Shown piece by piece: positions 31,071-39,680 of a stretch of 64,000 bases of DNA (positions are counted from its first letter, which is position 1; each line of letters starts with the position of its first letter). Source of the DNA: Pseudoxanthomonas sacheonensis (lineage in GTDB: Bacteria; Pseudomonadota; Gammaproteobacteria; Xanthomonadales; Xanthomonadaceae); contig NZ_PDWS01000003.1 of assembly GCF_010093305.1 (NCBI RefSeq), positions 280,076 to 344,075 on the forward strand. The letters are read 5' to 3'. A program made the translations under genes and the position numbers. The notes below the pieces were generated by a model that saw nothing but the letters and a program-made list of their open reading frames with translations, had not been told where the DNA came from and did no database searches.

Positions 31071-31747
31071 CGCCGCCCCAACAACCAGTTGGCCATGCCG
31101 TACAGGCGCAGCACGCCGCCCTGGCAGCCGCTGCCGGTCAGCGGTTCGACGATGTTGGCCAGCTCTTCCTGCCGCGCGGGCGTCAGCAGTGGCGCGCGTT
31201 CGCCGAAGGCGACCACGGCCGCCTGTTCCGCCGGCTGCAGCCCCGCGCTGGGCGCAAGCACCGCATTCACCGGCGCCGCTGCCGCATCGCGTTCGCGTTC
31301 GTTGTGCACCACCAGCGTGCCGGCGACCATGTCGCCCAGCCGCCGCGCATGCGGATCGGCCAGGCAGGCGATCAGGCCGGCGGCATAGCCGAACGGCAGC
31401 ATGTCCACGGTGCGCAGTAGATTGCGGGTGATGGCGGGCAACCAGCCCACCGGCGCGCCGTCGCCGTTGACCACGCGCAGCGACATGGCTTTCTTGCCGG
31501 GCGTCTGTCCGTCCCACAGCACCTCGAACAGAATGGGGTAGGCCCAGAAAATCAGAAACATCGAGATCAGGTACAAGCCCTCCCCGGCCGTACCCAGCAA
31601 GGCCAGCAGGGTGCCGACCAGCATGAGAATGCCCAGGCGGATGGCCAGATCGATGGACCACGCCACCGCACGCGGCACCGGACCGGCGACGGGCAGATGC
31701 AGGGCCACGCCTTCGGGCGTGACCACTTCGCGATAGGTGTCCAGCAT
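31067..31747 (-). CDS. RDD family membrane protein (second of two)
   Basis: The start [16 protein letters not shown] overlaps the stop of the upstream RDD gene as TGATG. The 226-residue protein has three or four membrane helices with the RDD hallmarks [33 protein letters not shown] and [19 protein letters not shown] 60-residue Ala/Glu-rich cytosolic tail follows. RDD proteins are small helical membrane proteins, some of which act in ion or solute transport. It joins the MoxR-DUF58 operon by overlapping codons on both sides. Confidence 0.87.
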   Translation of the reverse strand: MLDTYREVVTPEGVALHLPVAGPVPRAVAWSIDLAIRLGILMLVGTLLALLGTAGEGLYLISMFLIFWAYPILFEVLWDGQTPGKKAMSLRVVNGDGAPVGWLPAITRNLLRTVDMLPFGYAAGLIACLADPHARRLGDMVAGTLVVHNERERDAAAAPVNAVLAPSAGLQPAEQAAVVAFGERAPLLTPARQEELANIVEPLTGSGCQGGVLRLYGMANWLLGRR

Positions 31748-32256
31748 CAGGCGAGCACTACCATGGTGTCGGCCATGTGGTCGTGCAGGCAACGGCGGTC
31801 GTCCGCGAAAATGAAAAGCGCGTCCACCAGGCTGAAGATTCCGCCCACGCAAGGAACGGCGCCGATCAGCGTCGGAAAGAAATAACGCAGCCAGAAGATC
31901 CGTCCCAGGCCGCTGCGGCTACCGTCGGTACGCACGATGCGGATGCCGAGCCAGCTTTTCGCCAGCGTCTGCCCCTGCCGATGCAGCAGCCACAGGTTGT
32001 AGCCCAGCAGTCCCAGGCCCAGCAGACCGGTCACCGGGGCGATCCATTGCAAGACCGATGCCGTGTCCGCGGGCATTTCCTCCAGCAACAGCAGGTATCC
32101 CGGCAGGAATGCGATGGTGAACAGGACATTGTCGATAAGCACCGCTCCCAGGCGGATGGCGCGCCCGGCAGGCTCCTGCCGGAGCTGCTGCGGTCGCGCG
32201 GCTACGGGCGATTGCGGTGCCGCGTACGGATTCTGGTTGGTCGTTTCGCTTTCCAT
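31747..32256 (-). CDS. RDD family membrane protein (first of two), first gene of the MoxR operon
   Basis: The 169-residue protein has an N-terminal polar segment ([16 protein letters not shown]) and three helices with [36 protein letters not shown] and [18 protein letters not shown], the RDD pattern. It is the most upstream member of a seven-gene minus-strand operon; the divergent YkgJ gene starts 73 bp away, so the operon promoter should lie in 32257-32328. Confidence 0.87.
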   Translation of the reverse strand: MESETTNQNPYAAPQSPVAARPQQLRQEPAGRAIRLGAVLIDNVLFTIAFLPGYLLLLEEMPADTASVLQWIAPVTGLLGLGLLGYNLWLLHRQGQTLAKSWLGIRIVRTDGSRSGLGRIFWLRYFFPTLIGAVPCVGGIFSLVDALFIFADDRRCLHDHMADTMVVLA

Positions 32257-32328
32257 GCGCCTTCCCTTGTCGGCACGACTTTAACGGCCAAAACCTGCCT
32301 TGCCCAGAGTCATTACACTGGCGATGCC

Positions 32329-32598
32329 ATGGAAAACTCCACTTTCCCTTGCCGCAGCCGTTGCGGCGCCTGCTGCATCGCGCCGTCGATCACTTCGCCC
32401 ATTCCCGGCATGCCGCAGGGCAAGCCGGCGGGCGTGCCCTGCGTGCAGCTGGACGCGGATCTGCGCTGCAAGCTGTTCGGAAAACCCGAGCGGCCGGCGT
32501 TCTGCGCCTCGCTGCGGCCGTCGATGGAGATGTGCGGAAACGACCGCGGCCAAGCGCTGGCATTTCTCGCCGGCCTCGAATCCGCCACACGGCCGTAG
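32329..32598 (+). CDS. YkgJ-type cysteine-cluster protein
   Basis: The 89-residue protein contains CRSRCGACC near the N-terminus and further cysteines in VPCVQL, LRCKLF, PAFCASL and EMCG, the zinc or iron-binding pattern of the YkgJ/UPF0153 family. A longer open frame upstream is a shadow. The first ATG is GCCATGGAAAACTCC. The role of the family is unknown. It diverges from the RDD-MoxR operon. Confidence 0.85.
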   Translation: MENSTFPCRSRCGACCIAPSITSPIPGMPQGKPAGVPCVQLDADLRCKLFGKPERPAFCASLRPSMEMCGNDRGQALAFLAGLESATRP

Positions 32599-32705
32599 AA
32601 ACGGACGGGGACCTATCGTCGTCGGCTGGCGTCGGTTTAGGCTATCTCCCGGGGCAAGCCGCTGGCTTGAAAACAACCGTGAACTAAAACCTGGGGAGAA
32701 GAGCG

Positions 32706-33344
32706 ATGCTGATTTGGGGTTCGGGGGGCGATGTCGTGCAACTGGGCAATGCGGGCGAAGCGCATTGCGCGATCTGCGAAAAAGACCGGCCGTTCAAGAA
32801 TATTCTCAGCTACCGGTACGCACATTTGTGGTATCTGTTCAGCTGGGTCACGGAGAAGACTTATGCGACGGTCTGCGACGTATGCGGCCGCGGCACCCGT
32901 CATGACAGCAAGCAATTCGAGGAAAAGCTGGGGAAATCCCCTATCCCTTTCTATCGGCGTTTCGGCGGTCTGGTTCTATTGGGTCTGATCGCCGTTGCGA
33001 TCGTGTTCGGGATCGTGGCTTCGAATCAATCCAACGCGCGCGAAACGACGTTGATCGCGCAACCCCAGGTAGGCGATCTCTACGTCGTCGATCTGGAGAA
33101 ACTGGTGCCTGGCGGTTTCGATGGCCACGCCTACGGAGTCATGCGCGTGGCCTCGATCAACGGCCAGCAGATCAGCCTGCAGGTTCCCAATGTGGGTTAC
33201 AGCAAACTGACCGGCGCCAGCCGCGACCTGTCTTCCAAGGCAAGGGACGAGAGCTACTACGTGGCCGAGCAGATCCAGTTGCCGATCTCGCAGCTGCAAC
33301 AACTGCACGGCAGCGGCGAAATTCACGACGTGAGCAGGAATTAA
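32706..33344 (+). CDS. Zinc-ribbon membrane protein of unknown function
   Basis: The 212-residue protein opens with a four-Cys zinc-ribbon-like module (CAIC at about residue 21 and CDVC at about residue 57), then a single membrane helix (about residues 87-107, GLVLLGLIAVAIVFGIVAS) and a C-terminal domain of about 100 residues with no motif I recognise (VGDLYVVDLEKLVPGGFDGHAYGVMRV). The predicted topology puts the ribbon in the cytosol and the tail outside. A GGGGAGAAG box precedes the ATG. It is a single-gene unit. Confidence 0.72.
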   Translation: MLIWGSGGDVVQLGNAGEAHCAICEKDRPFKNILSYRYAHLWYLFSWVTEKTYATVCDVCGRGTRHDSKQFEEKLGKSPIPFYRRFGGLVLLGLIAVAIVFGIVASNQSNARETTLIAQPQVGDLYVVDLEKLVPGGFDGHAYGVMRVASINGQQISLQVPNVGYSKLTGASRDLSSKARDESYYVAEQIQLPISQLQQLHGSGEIHDVSRN

Positions 33345-33397
33345 GCCGTCCGGCGTCGTCGGTTCGGCCGACGACGCCTTTCGGACTGAGCGTGGAA

Positions 33398-34306
33398 CTA
33401 CTTGATCGTGTCCTGTTCGCGCTTGTTGCTGAAGAATCGCTTGATCAGCGCGCCCAAACCCACGACCGCGATCAGACCCAGCTTCCAGAACTTGGCCAGC
33501 ACCAGGCCCAGCTTGGCGAACAACCCGGCCTTTGCCGCCAGCCCGCCGCCGATCAGCGCGGCCACGCCATAGGCGGCGACCTTGTCGGTGGAGGCGTCGT
33601 AATCGGCGTAGCGCGCGCCGGCGTCGAACTCGGTCATCGGCAGCAGTTGCTGCATGCCGGTCTGCACCAGTCCCAGTTCGGACATGCCGGAGACGGCGTT
33701 GAGGCTCAGGTAGCCGTTACGGCCGAGCACGCGGATGTCGTAGTTCAGCGTGTTCTCCTTGGACTCGTCGAACTTCAGCTCTTTGGCCCAGTACATCTTC
33801 TTGCTGGCGGCGTCGTAGCGCGGCGCCACGGCCCAACCCAGCAGATCGACGGTGCCGTAGCCCGCCTCCTTGCGCGCGGCGTTCTCGTCTTTGGTGCCTT
33901 GCTGCATTTCCTCCAGCATTTCCTGGTAGTCGATCTTGGCCGCGTCCTCGTCGGAGACGTAGCCGTCGTCGGAATAAGTCACCACCACCGCCCAGCTCTT
34001 GTCCTCGACCAAGGTCGGAGTAGCCGGCACGATCAGGCCCAGCACGCTCTCGTCCGGGGGATTGCCCCACAGCTCTTCCAATACGCGGCGCGCATCGGTC
34101 TGTTCCAGGTAGCGGAAAGCGGGCGTCAGGCGGAAGTGCGCCTTGGCTTGCGGTACCGCGATCTCTCCGTCCTTGAAATGCAACGAAGCGACGAACTGCT
34201 CCGGTGTAGTTTCCGCCGCCTTCCCTTCCGGTGCCTGCGCGGCTGCGGACAGGGCCATGCCCACGCACAACGTGGCCAGCAGGCCACGAATCATCGCCTT
34301 CATCAT
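33398..34306 (-). CDS. DUF2167 membrane-anchored exported protein
   Basis: The 302-residue protein has a signal peptide (MIRGLLATLCVGMALSAAAQA) and a large exported domain with the DUF2167 signature LELWGNPPDESVLGLIVP and VVVTYSDDGYVSDEDAAKIDYQEML. It ends with a helical, partly membrane region (AAYGVAALIGGGLAAKAGLFAKLG) and a Lys/Arg-rich tail. This combination is typical of the family, whose function is unknown. It is followed upstream by a 250-bp gap containing a long inverted repeat. Confidence 0.85.
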   Translation of the reverse strand: MMKAMIRGLLATLCVGMALSAAAQAPEGKAAETTPEQFVASLHFKDGEIAVPQAKAHFRLTPAFRYLEQTDARRVLEELWGNPPDESVLGLIVPATPTLVEDKSWAVVVTYSDDGYVSDEDAAKIDYQEMLEEMQQGTKDENAARKEAGYGTVDLLGWAVAPRYDAASKKMYWAKELKFDESKENTLNYDIRVLGRNGYLSLNAVSGMSELGLVQTGMQQLLPMTEFDAGARYADYDASTDKVAAYGVAALIGGGLAAKAGLFAKLGLVLAKFWKLGLIAVVGLGALIKRFFSNKREQDTIK

Positions 34307-34390
34307 CTATCGCTCCGTGATTGGGCATCCCCATGCCCGCGGGCCAGTGTCGCGTGAGCTACGTCCGCGCGCAACGGGTCGGGCGCCGAG

Positions 34391-34560
34391 GTAGGTCGGG
34401 GCTACGCCCCCGACGCATGGCATATCCGGGATGGCCACGACCCAGCGAAATGCAGCCTGATAGATCACCGAAGGCGTAGGGTGGGCACTGCCCGCCGGCT
34501 CTTTCGCGACGTGCAAGAGCGGCGAGCGACGAGAGCGTCGGGGGCGTAGCCCCGACCTAC
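34391..34560. repeat. 26-bp perfect inverted repeat with a 118-bp centre
   Basis: The arms at 34391-34416 (GTAGGTCGGGGCTACGCCCC and on) and 34535-34560 are exact complements. Between them lies a further single arm, GTAGGGTGGGCACTGCCCGCC (about 34478-34498). The right arm overlaps the TAG stop codon of the carbonic anhydrase gene (34557-34559). The rest of the gap between 34307 and 34390 shows nothing recognisable. Confidence 0.9.
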
Positions 34561-35090
34561 GCGGCCAGGTACTGGTCCTTCAACCGCACATAGTGCTGGG
34601 CCGAATACAGCAGGCTTTCGATTTCCTTGTCGCTGAGCTTTCGCACGAAGCGCCCGGGATTGCCCAGCCAGAGTTCGCCTTCGCCCACCACCTTGCCCGG
34701 GCCGATGATGGCGCCGGCGCCGACGAAACCGTGGGTCTGCACCTTCGCGCCGTCCAGGATGCAGGCGCCCATGCCGATCAGGCAGCGGTCGCCGATGCTG
34801 CAGGCGTGGATGATGGTGCCGTGGCCGACGGTGACGTCCTCGCCGATCAGGGTCGGATAGCCGGCCTGGTTGTATGGGCTGTGGTGGCTGACATGGATGA
34901 TGGTGCCGTCCTGGACATTGGTGCGCGCACCGATGCGGATGTGGTTCACATCGCCGCGGATGATGGTGCCCGGCCAGACGGAAACGTCGTCGCCCAATTC
35001 GACATCGCCGATCACGGTGGCGGCCGGGTCCACGTAAACACGCTGGCCAAGGGTGGGAAGCCGGCCAAGATAGGGGCGTAGTGCGGTCAT
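34557..35090 (-). CDS. Gamma-class carbonic anhydrase family protein (YrdA-like)
   Basis: The 177-residue left-handed beta-helix protein has hexapeptide repeats (VIGDVELGDDVSVWPGT, GRIG-type turns) and three putative zinc His in HVSHHSPYNQ and GHGTIIHACSIG. It matches the YrdA/CaiE-like gamma carbonic anhydrase group; activity varies among members. The stop TAG lies in the arm of an inverted repeat, so the C-terminus may have been reset by the repeat. It is divergent from the aldehyde dehydrogenase gene. Confidence 0.9.
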   Translation of the reverse strand: MTALRPYLGRLPTLGQRVYVDPAATVIGDVELGDDVSVWPGTIIRGDVNHIRIGARTNVQDGTIIHVSHHSPYNQAGYPTLIGEDVTVGHGTIIHACSIGDRCLIGMGACILDGAKVQTHGFVGAGAIIGPGKVVGEGELWLGNPGRFVRKLSDKEIESLLYSAQHYVRLKDQYLAA

Positions 35091-35140
35091 CCTTGCATTG
35101 TAATGGGCAGCGCCGCGGAAGCCCGACTACACTCTGGCGT

Positions 35141-36538
35141 ATGGACACTCCCATCACCGAACTTTCCATCACCCTGACCCGCCTTCGCACAGGCTGGCAA
35201 TCAAGACGACCGGATTACGCCCAGCGCCGCGACGACCTGCAGCGCCTGCGCGATGCGCTGAAGCGACGGCTGGAGGAAATGGCCGAGACCGTCGCCAGCG
35301 ACTTCGGCCACCGTTCGCGGCACGAGACGCTGCTGGCCGATGGCATGACCGTGCTCAATGAGATCGACCACCTGCGCAAGCATCTGCGCCGCTGGATGAA
35401 ACCTACCCGCGTAGGCGTGGGCTGGCGTTTCTGGCCGGCGCGCGCGGAGATCCGGCCGGAACCGGTGGGCGTGGTCGGCGTGATCGCGCCCTGGAACTAC
35501 CCGGTCAATCTGGCCCTGATTCCACTGGCCACCGCTATCGCCGCCGGCAACCACGTGTACCTGAAGCCATCCGAGCACACGCCGCGCACGACGGAATTCC
35601 TGCGCAGCCTGCTGGCCGAAGCGTTTCCCGCCGATCGCGTCGCCATCGCTGCGGGCGGTGCGGAAGTGGCCGGCGCCTTCGCCGCGCTGCCCTTCGACCA
35701 CCTGGTGTTCACCGGCTCCACCGCGGTCGGCCGCAAGGTCATGGCCGCAGCCGCGCCCAATCTGACCCCGCTGACGCTGGAGCTTGGCGGCAAGTCGCCG
35801 GCCATCGTCTGCGCCGACTTCCCGGTGGAACAAGCCGCCGCGCGACTGGCGACCGGCAAATGGTTCAACGGCGGGCAGACCTGCATCGCGCCGGACTATG
35901 TGTTGATCGACGAAGGCCGCGCCCCAGCCCTGGCCGCCGCGCTGCAGGAACAGGTCCGTGCCCGCTATGGATCGCTGGCCGATTCGGGCGACTACACCCG
36001 CATCATCAACGACGGCCAGTACGCGCGCCTGGAGAATTATCTGCAAGACGCGCGCACGCGCGGCCTGCAGGTGTTGCCGCTGGGCGAACACGGCATGCCG
36101 GGTGAGCGTCTGTTCGCGCCGACCGTGGTGCTGGAACCGGGCGACGATGCGCTGGTGATGCAGGAAGAGATCTTCGGGCCGATCCTGCCCATCAAGTCCT
36201 ACCGCAGCCTCGACGAGGCCATCGCCTACGTCAACGCGCACGACCGGCCGCTGTCGCTGTATCCCTTCAGCCACGACCGCGGCAGCGTGGAGAAGATCCT
36301 GCGCAATACCCTGGCCGGCGGCGTCACCGTCAACGACACCGTGCTGCATTTCGGCATCAACAACCTGCCCTTCGGCGGCATCGGCCCCAGCGGCATGGGC
36401 GCCTACCACGGACGCGCGGGTTTCGACGCTTTCAGCAAAGCGCTGCCGATCCTGTGGCAGCCCAGGCGCGCGGGCAGCGACATGCTCAAGCCGCCGTATT
36501 CGAAGGTGGCGCGCTTCATCGATTTCATCATCCGCTAA
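35141..36538 (+). CDS. Coniferyl aldehyde dehydrogenase
   Basis: The 465-residue NAD(P)-dependent enzyme starts at MDTPITELSITLTRLR. Catalytic C248 lies in NGGQTCIAPDYVL and the general base E214 in TLELGGKSPAIV; VTGSTAVGRKVMAAAA-type nucleotide residues (FTGSTAVG) are also seen. It belongs to the short, membrane-tail aldehyde dehydrogenase group (coniferyl aldehyde or long-chain fatty aldehyde types), and the C-terminus PPYSKVARFIDFIIR matches that group. Oxidation of lignin-derived coniferaldehyde to ferulate is the family function; the real substrate here is not proven. Confidence 0.87.
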   Translation: MDTPITELSITLTRLRTGWQSRRPDYAQRRDDLQRLRDALKRRLEEMAETVASDFGHRSRHETLLADGMTVLNEIDHLRKHLRRWMKPTRVGVGWRFWPARAEIRPEPVGVVGVIAPWNYPVNLALIPLATAIAAGNHVYLKPSEHTPRTTEFLRSLLAEAFPADRVAIAAGGAEVAGAFAALPFDHLVFTGSTAVGRKVMAAAAPNLTPLTLELGGKSPAIVCADFPVEQAAARLATGKWFNGGQTCIAPDYVLIDEGRAPALAAALQEQVRARYGSLADSGDYTRIINDGQYARLENYLQDARTRGLQVLPLGEHGMPGERLFAPTVVLEPGDDALVMQEEIFGPILPIKSYRSLDEAIAYVNAHDRPLSLYPFSHDRGSVEKILRNTLAGGVTVNDTVLHFGINNLPFGGIGPSGMGAYHGRAGFDAFSKALPILWQPRRAGSDMLKPPYSKVARFIDFIIR

Positions 36539-36543
36539 GCTTT

Positions 36544-36618
36544 TGTAGGAGCGGGCCCTGCCCGCGATGCCTTACCCTGAAACCATCAGAAGCGTCGCGG
36601 GCAGGACCCGCTCCTACA
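36544..36618. repeat. Inverted repeat TGTAGGAGCGGGCCCTGCCC / GGGCAGGACCCGCTCCTACA
   Basis: Two ~24-bp arms enclose about 27 bp between the aldehyde dehydrogenase and exonuclease III genes, both on the plus strand. The TAA of the upstream gene lies just outside the repeat. It is a close relative of the copy at 21016-21083. Confidence 0.9.
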
Positions 36619-36629
36619 TAGGGCAGCAC

Positions 36630-37400
36630 ATGAAAATCGCCAGCTGGAACGTCAACTCGCTCAACGTGCGCCTGCCGCACTTGCAGACCTGGCTGGGAAG
36701 CTTCGCTCCGGACGTGGTCGGCATCCAGGAAACCAAGCTGGAGGACCACAAGTTCCCGGACACCGTACTGGCCGAGGCCGGCTACCGCAGCGTTTTCGCC
36801 GGTCAGAAGACCTACAACGGCGTAGCGCTGCTGTCGCGGCTGCCGGCCAGCGATGTGCAAGTGGGCATTCCCAATTTCGAAGACGAGCAGAAGCGCGCGA
36901 TCTCCGCCACGGTGGGCGAGGTGCGCATCGTCAACCTGTACGTGGTCAACGGCCAGGACGTGGGTACCGAAAAATACGCCTACAAGCTGCGCTGGCTGGA
37001 AGCGGTGCACGCCTGGCTCGAGGACGAACTGCGCACCTACCCCAAGCTGGTGGTGCTGGGCGATTTCAACATCGCGCCCGACGACCGCGACGTGCACGAC
37101 CCGGCGGTGTGGAACGATTCGCATATCCTCACCTCCACCGCCGAACGCGATGCGCTCAAGCGCCTGTACGCGCTGGGCCTGCACGACGCCTACCGCCTGC
37201 ATAACGAGGCCGGCGGCGTGTTCAGCTGGTGGGATTACCGCATGGCCGGTTTCCGCCGCGACCTGGGATTGCGCATCGATCTGACATTGGTGTCGGAGGC
37301 GTTGCGCGATAGCGCGCATGAAGCGGGCATCGACCGCGAACCGCGCACCTGGGAACGCCCCAGCGATCATGCGCCTGCTTGGGTGAGGTTGGACGCTTAA
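36630..37400 (+). CDS. xthA: Exodeoxyribonuclease III
   Basis: This 256-residue AP endonuclease and 3' exonuclease starts at MKIASWNVNSLNVRLPHL; the open frame to the left covers the repeat. Motifs are WNVNSLN (metal Asn), DVVGIQETKLE (metal Glu), GDFNIAPDDRDVHDP (catalytic Asp/Asn), RRDLGLRIDLTLVSEAL and the final SDHAPAWV with the active-site His. It repairs abasic sites and has an exonuclease role in base excision repair. Confidence 0.94.
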   Translation: MKIASWNVNSLNVRLPHLQTWLGSFAPDVVGIQETKLEDHKFPDTVLAEAGYRSVFAGQKTYNGVALLSRLPASDVQVGIPNFEDEQKRAISATVGEVRIVNLYVVNGQDVGTEKYAYKLRWLEAVHAWLEDELRTYPKLVVLGDFNIAPDDRDVHDPAVWNDSHILTSTAERDALKRLYALGLHDAYRLHNEAGGVFSWWDYRMAGFRRDLGLRIDLTLVSEALRDSAHEAGIDREPRTWERPSDHAPAWVRLDA

Positions 37401-37475
37401 CGGACGCCCCCAAGGCACTTGTTGCCCGGCCGAACGCACGGCCATGGATGGCAAACATCCAAAAAAGAATTAGTA

Positions 37476-37530
37476 GCGGGGGCACCGCCCGCCGTTCGGT
37501 TGGCGCGGGAAGCGGCGGGCAGTGCCCGCC
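37476..37530. repeat. Inverted repeat of the GGCGGGCAGTGCCCGCC type
   Basis: Two arms (about 37476-37493 and 37513-37530) face each other in the gap after xthA. The arms belong to the same class as 13788-13846. It is followed directly by a terminator-like hairpin. Confidence 0.75.
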
Positions 37531-37540
37531 CCACACGAAC

Positions 37541-37565
37541 AAAGGCCCGGCAGTGCCGGGCCTTT
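37541..37565. terminator. Strong hairpin AAAGGCCCGGCA-G-TGCCGGGCCTTT
   Basis: The 25-base palindrome has a 12-bp stem with ends rich in A and T on both strands, which fits a bidirectional transcription terminator between convergent xthA and the YeaQ-like gene. There is only a short T run after the stem in either direction. Confidence 0.75.
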
Positions 37566-37621
37566 GCGGTGCCACGAACCATGGGTGCGTCTTAATCGCG
37601 CACGCGGTCGCAGCGAAACGT

Positions 37622-37879
37622 TTAACGCGCCTTGCCGCGCGTAAACAGATTGATGATCAACAGCAGGACAACCGCACCGATGAAGGCGGTGATCAGGAAG
37701 CCCAGCGTCCCGCCGCCCAGGCCGAACCCGATCTGCGGCAGCAGCCAGCCGCCGAGGAACCCGCCGATGATGCCGACGATGACGTTGAGGATGATGCCTT
37801 GCGAACCATCGCGCTTCATCACGATGCTGGCCAGCCAGCCCGCGATACCGCCAACAATCAGATAGATCAGGAAGTTCAT
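37622..37879 (-). CDS. GlsB/YeaQ/YmgE family small membrane protein
   Basis: The 85-residue protein is three hydrophobic segments with the family pattern GGIAGWLASIVM, GIILNVIVGIIGGFLGGWLL and GFLITAFIGAVVLLLIINLF. The start is set at MNFLIYLIVGG because an AAGGAG lies 8 nt before it. Family members are linked to stress response and membrane integrity. It is a single-gene unit. Confidence 0.88.
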   Translation of the reverse strand: MNFLIYLIVGGIAGWLASIVMKRDGSQGIILNVIVGIIGGFLGGWLLPQIGFGLGGGTLGFLITAFIGAVVLLLIINLFTRGKAR

Positions 37880-38115
37880 CAAGCGTTCTCCTTGCATTTG
37901 TGGAAAGGCGTCCCCGCGTCATTGCGGGAACGGTTGCACCGAAACTTTCAACCGGAACGATTTAAGGCCTCGACATGTGAAGCCGCTGTTAACCCGCGTC
38001 CTGGTGGGGCCCTCTCCTTGTCGCCTTCTAGATAGCGCAAACCGGCCGCGCTTGCACGCCGCCGCGCAGCACAGAGAAATGTGAGACGGAACAGCCATCG
38101 GCTACATTGGTGCGC

Positions 38116-38712
38116 ATGCCGAACCGGCCTTCCGAAACCCCCGTCCGCCTGTGGTTGCTGCGCCACCCCCGGCGCGAACGCGGCGAGCCCTACGTGCGCC
38201 CCCTGCTTTGCGAGGCGCTGGGATGCGACGACGACGACCTGCCCTTGTCGCGCGGCAGCGAAGGCCGTCCCTTGCTGGGCCCTCCCTACCAGCGCTTCGA
38301 CGCGGGCTGGAGCCACAGCGGCGATGCGTTGCTGCTGGCGCTGGGCGAAGCCATCCAGCTGGGCGTGGACATCGAACAGATCCGGCCGCGCCCACGGGCG
38401 CGGCAACTGGCGCAGCGGTTCTTCCATGCCGATGAAGTGCGCTGGCTGGCCGCACAGGACGAAGACGCGATGGAATTTTCATTCGTGCGCCTGTGGTGCG
38501 CCAAGGAAGCGGTGCTCAAGGCCCATGGCAAAGGCCTGTCGTTCGGCTTGGAGAAACTGGTGTTCGCCGACAACGGCGGCGAGCTGCAACTGATCCGCTG
38601 CGATTTCGCGCTCGGACAACCGCAGGACTGGACATTGCGCGAATGGACGCCCTTGCCCGGCTATCACGCCGCGCTGGCATGGCGCGCAACGGACGACACA
38701 GGAACGCCGTAG
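38116..38712 (+). CDS. 4'-phosphopantetheinyl transferase superfamily protein
   Basis: This 198-residue enzyme transfers 4'-phosphopantetheine from CoA to carrier proteins. The GVDIEQIRPR magnesium site and WCAKEAVLKAHGKGL motif (WxxKEA) mark the Sfp/AcpT type. Residue R-rich segments LWLLRHPRRERG near the start fit CoA binding. The start is the ATG at 38116; TTG and GTG starts lie a few codons upstream. The stop TAG (38710-38712) lies in the GTAGGAGCG head of a repeat. No polyketide or peptide synthetase gene is near, so the target carrier protein is unknown. Confidence 0.88.
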   Translation: MPNRPSETPVRLWLLRHPRRERGEPYVRPLLCEALGCDDDDLPLSRGSEGRPLLGPPYQRFDAGWSHSGDALLLALGEAIQLGVDIEQIRPRPRARQLAQRFFHADEVRWLAAQDEDAMEFSFVRLWCAKEAVLKAHGKGLSFGLEKLVFADNGGELQLIRCDFALGQPQDWTLREWTPLPGYHAALAWRATDDTGTP

Positions 38713-38775
38713 GAGCGAGGTGAGTCGCGATGTGGCCTCACCGGGAAAACCCTTCGCGACTCACGTCGCTCCTAC
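38709..38775. repeat. Inverted repeat GTAGGAGCGAGGTGAGTCGCGA / TCGCGACTCACGTCGCTCCTAC
   Basis: Two ~22-bp arms enclose about 20 bp. The left arm contains the TAG stop of the phosphopantetheinyl transferase gene. rsmG begins 33 bp after the right arm. Confidence 0.9.
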
Positions 38776-38808
38776 GGCTCCGGTGGGCCATCTGCGATAC
38801 TGGCGGCG

Positions 38809-39453
38809 ATGAACATTTCTTCTTTTCCGCAAGCCTTGCAAGACGATCTCAACCGCGGCCTGACCACGCTGGGCCTGGATGGCGATGCGCTTTCGCCGCC
38901 CCTGCTCGCCTATCTGGCCCTGCTGGATCGCTGGAACCGCACCTACAACCTCACCGCGATCCGCGACCCGCGCGAAATGGTGACCCGCCACCTGCTCGAT
39001 TCGCTGGCCATGCATCCGTTCGTCGAGAACGAAGCGCTGGCCGATCTGGGAACCGGCCCCGGCCTGCCCGGCATTCCGCTGGCGATCGCCAAGCCGCAGT
39101 TGCGGGTCACTCTGGTGGAGAGCAACGGCAAGAAGGCCCGCTTCCTGCGCGAAGCAGTGCGCACCCTGGGCCTGACCAATGCGCGGGTGGCCGAATCCCG
39201 CGCCGAAGCGCTGGATGAGCCGGCGGCCTACGACGCCCTCACCGCCCGCGCCTTGGACGTGCTGGCCGGGATCATTGAAGTCGGCGGGCATCTGCTGAAG
39301 CCAGGCGGCAAGCTGCTGGCCATGAAGGGCCTCAGGCCGGACGAAGAGATCGCCGCGCTACCGGCAGGGTGGACAGTCTCGGACATACATACCCTTGCCG
39401 TGCCCGGATTGGTCGGCGAACGGCATCTGGTCATCGTCGCCCGCGATGCATGA
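38809..39453 (+). CDS. rsmG: 16S rRNA (guanine-527-N7)-methyltransferase RsmG
   Basis: This 214-residue SAM-dependent enzyme methylates G527 of 16S rRNA; its loss gives low-level streptomycin resistance in other bacteria. Visible motifs are [14 protein letters not shown], the SAM loop [17 protein letters not shown] and [16 protein letters not shown]. It lies upstream of parA and parB, a common order near chromosome partition loci. A repeat starts directly after the stop. Confidence 0.95.
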   Translation: MNISSFPQALQDDLNRGLTTLGLDGDALSPPLLAYLALLDRWNRTYNLTAIRDPREMVTRHLLDSLAMHPFVENEALADLGTGPGLPGIPLAIAKPQLRVTLVESNGKKARFLREAVRTLGLTNARVAESRAEALDEPAAYDALTARALDVLAGIIEVGGHLLKPGGKLLAMKGLRPDEEIAALPAGWTVSDIHTLAVPGLVGERHLVIVARDA

Positions 39454-39461
39454 GCAGGGCC

Positions 39462-39547
39462 TCCCCCTTTGAAAAAGGGGGATCGAGGGGGATTTGCTTT
39501 TGGCGCCAAGAGCAAATCCCCCGTAAGCCCCCTTTCCCAAAGGGGGC
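39462..39547. repeat. Single copy of the CCCCCTTTGAAAAAGGGGG / AGCAAATCCCC repeat
   Basis: The unit reads CTCCCCCTTTGAAAAAGGGG, a GATTTGCTTTTGGCGCCAAGAGCAAATC core palindrome, then CCCCTTTCCCAAAGGGGG. It has the same layout as the 143-bp array unit without the linker. It lies between rsmG and parA. Confidence 0.88.
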
Positions 39548-39680
39548 AAAAGCAGCGGCACGCGCCCGCGAGGACCGACTCCTCGTCCAAAATCCAAAGA
39601 CGGGGCACCGATTCCCCAAAGTTCCACGCTTCATCCCGCATAATCCCCGACCCACCAGGGTTCCACGAGGCGTCCCACGC

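Noticed and set aside
39659..39675. Possible parS site next to parA
   Set aside because: GTTCCACGAGG resembles half of GTTCCACGTGGAAC, but the second half does not match. No full palindromic parS was found in the window.
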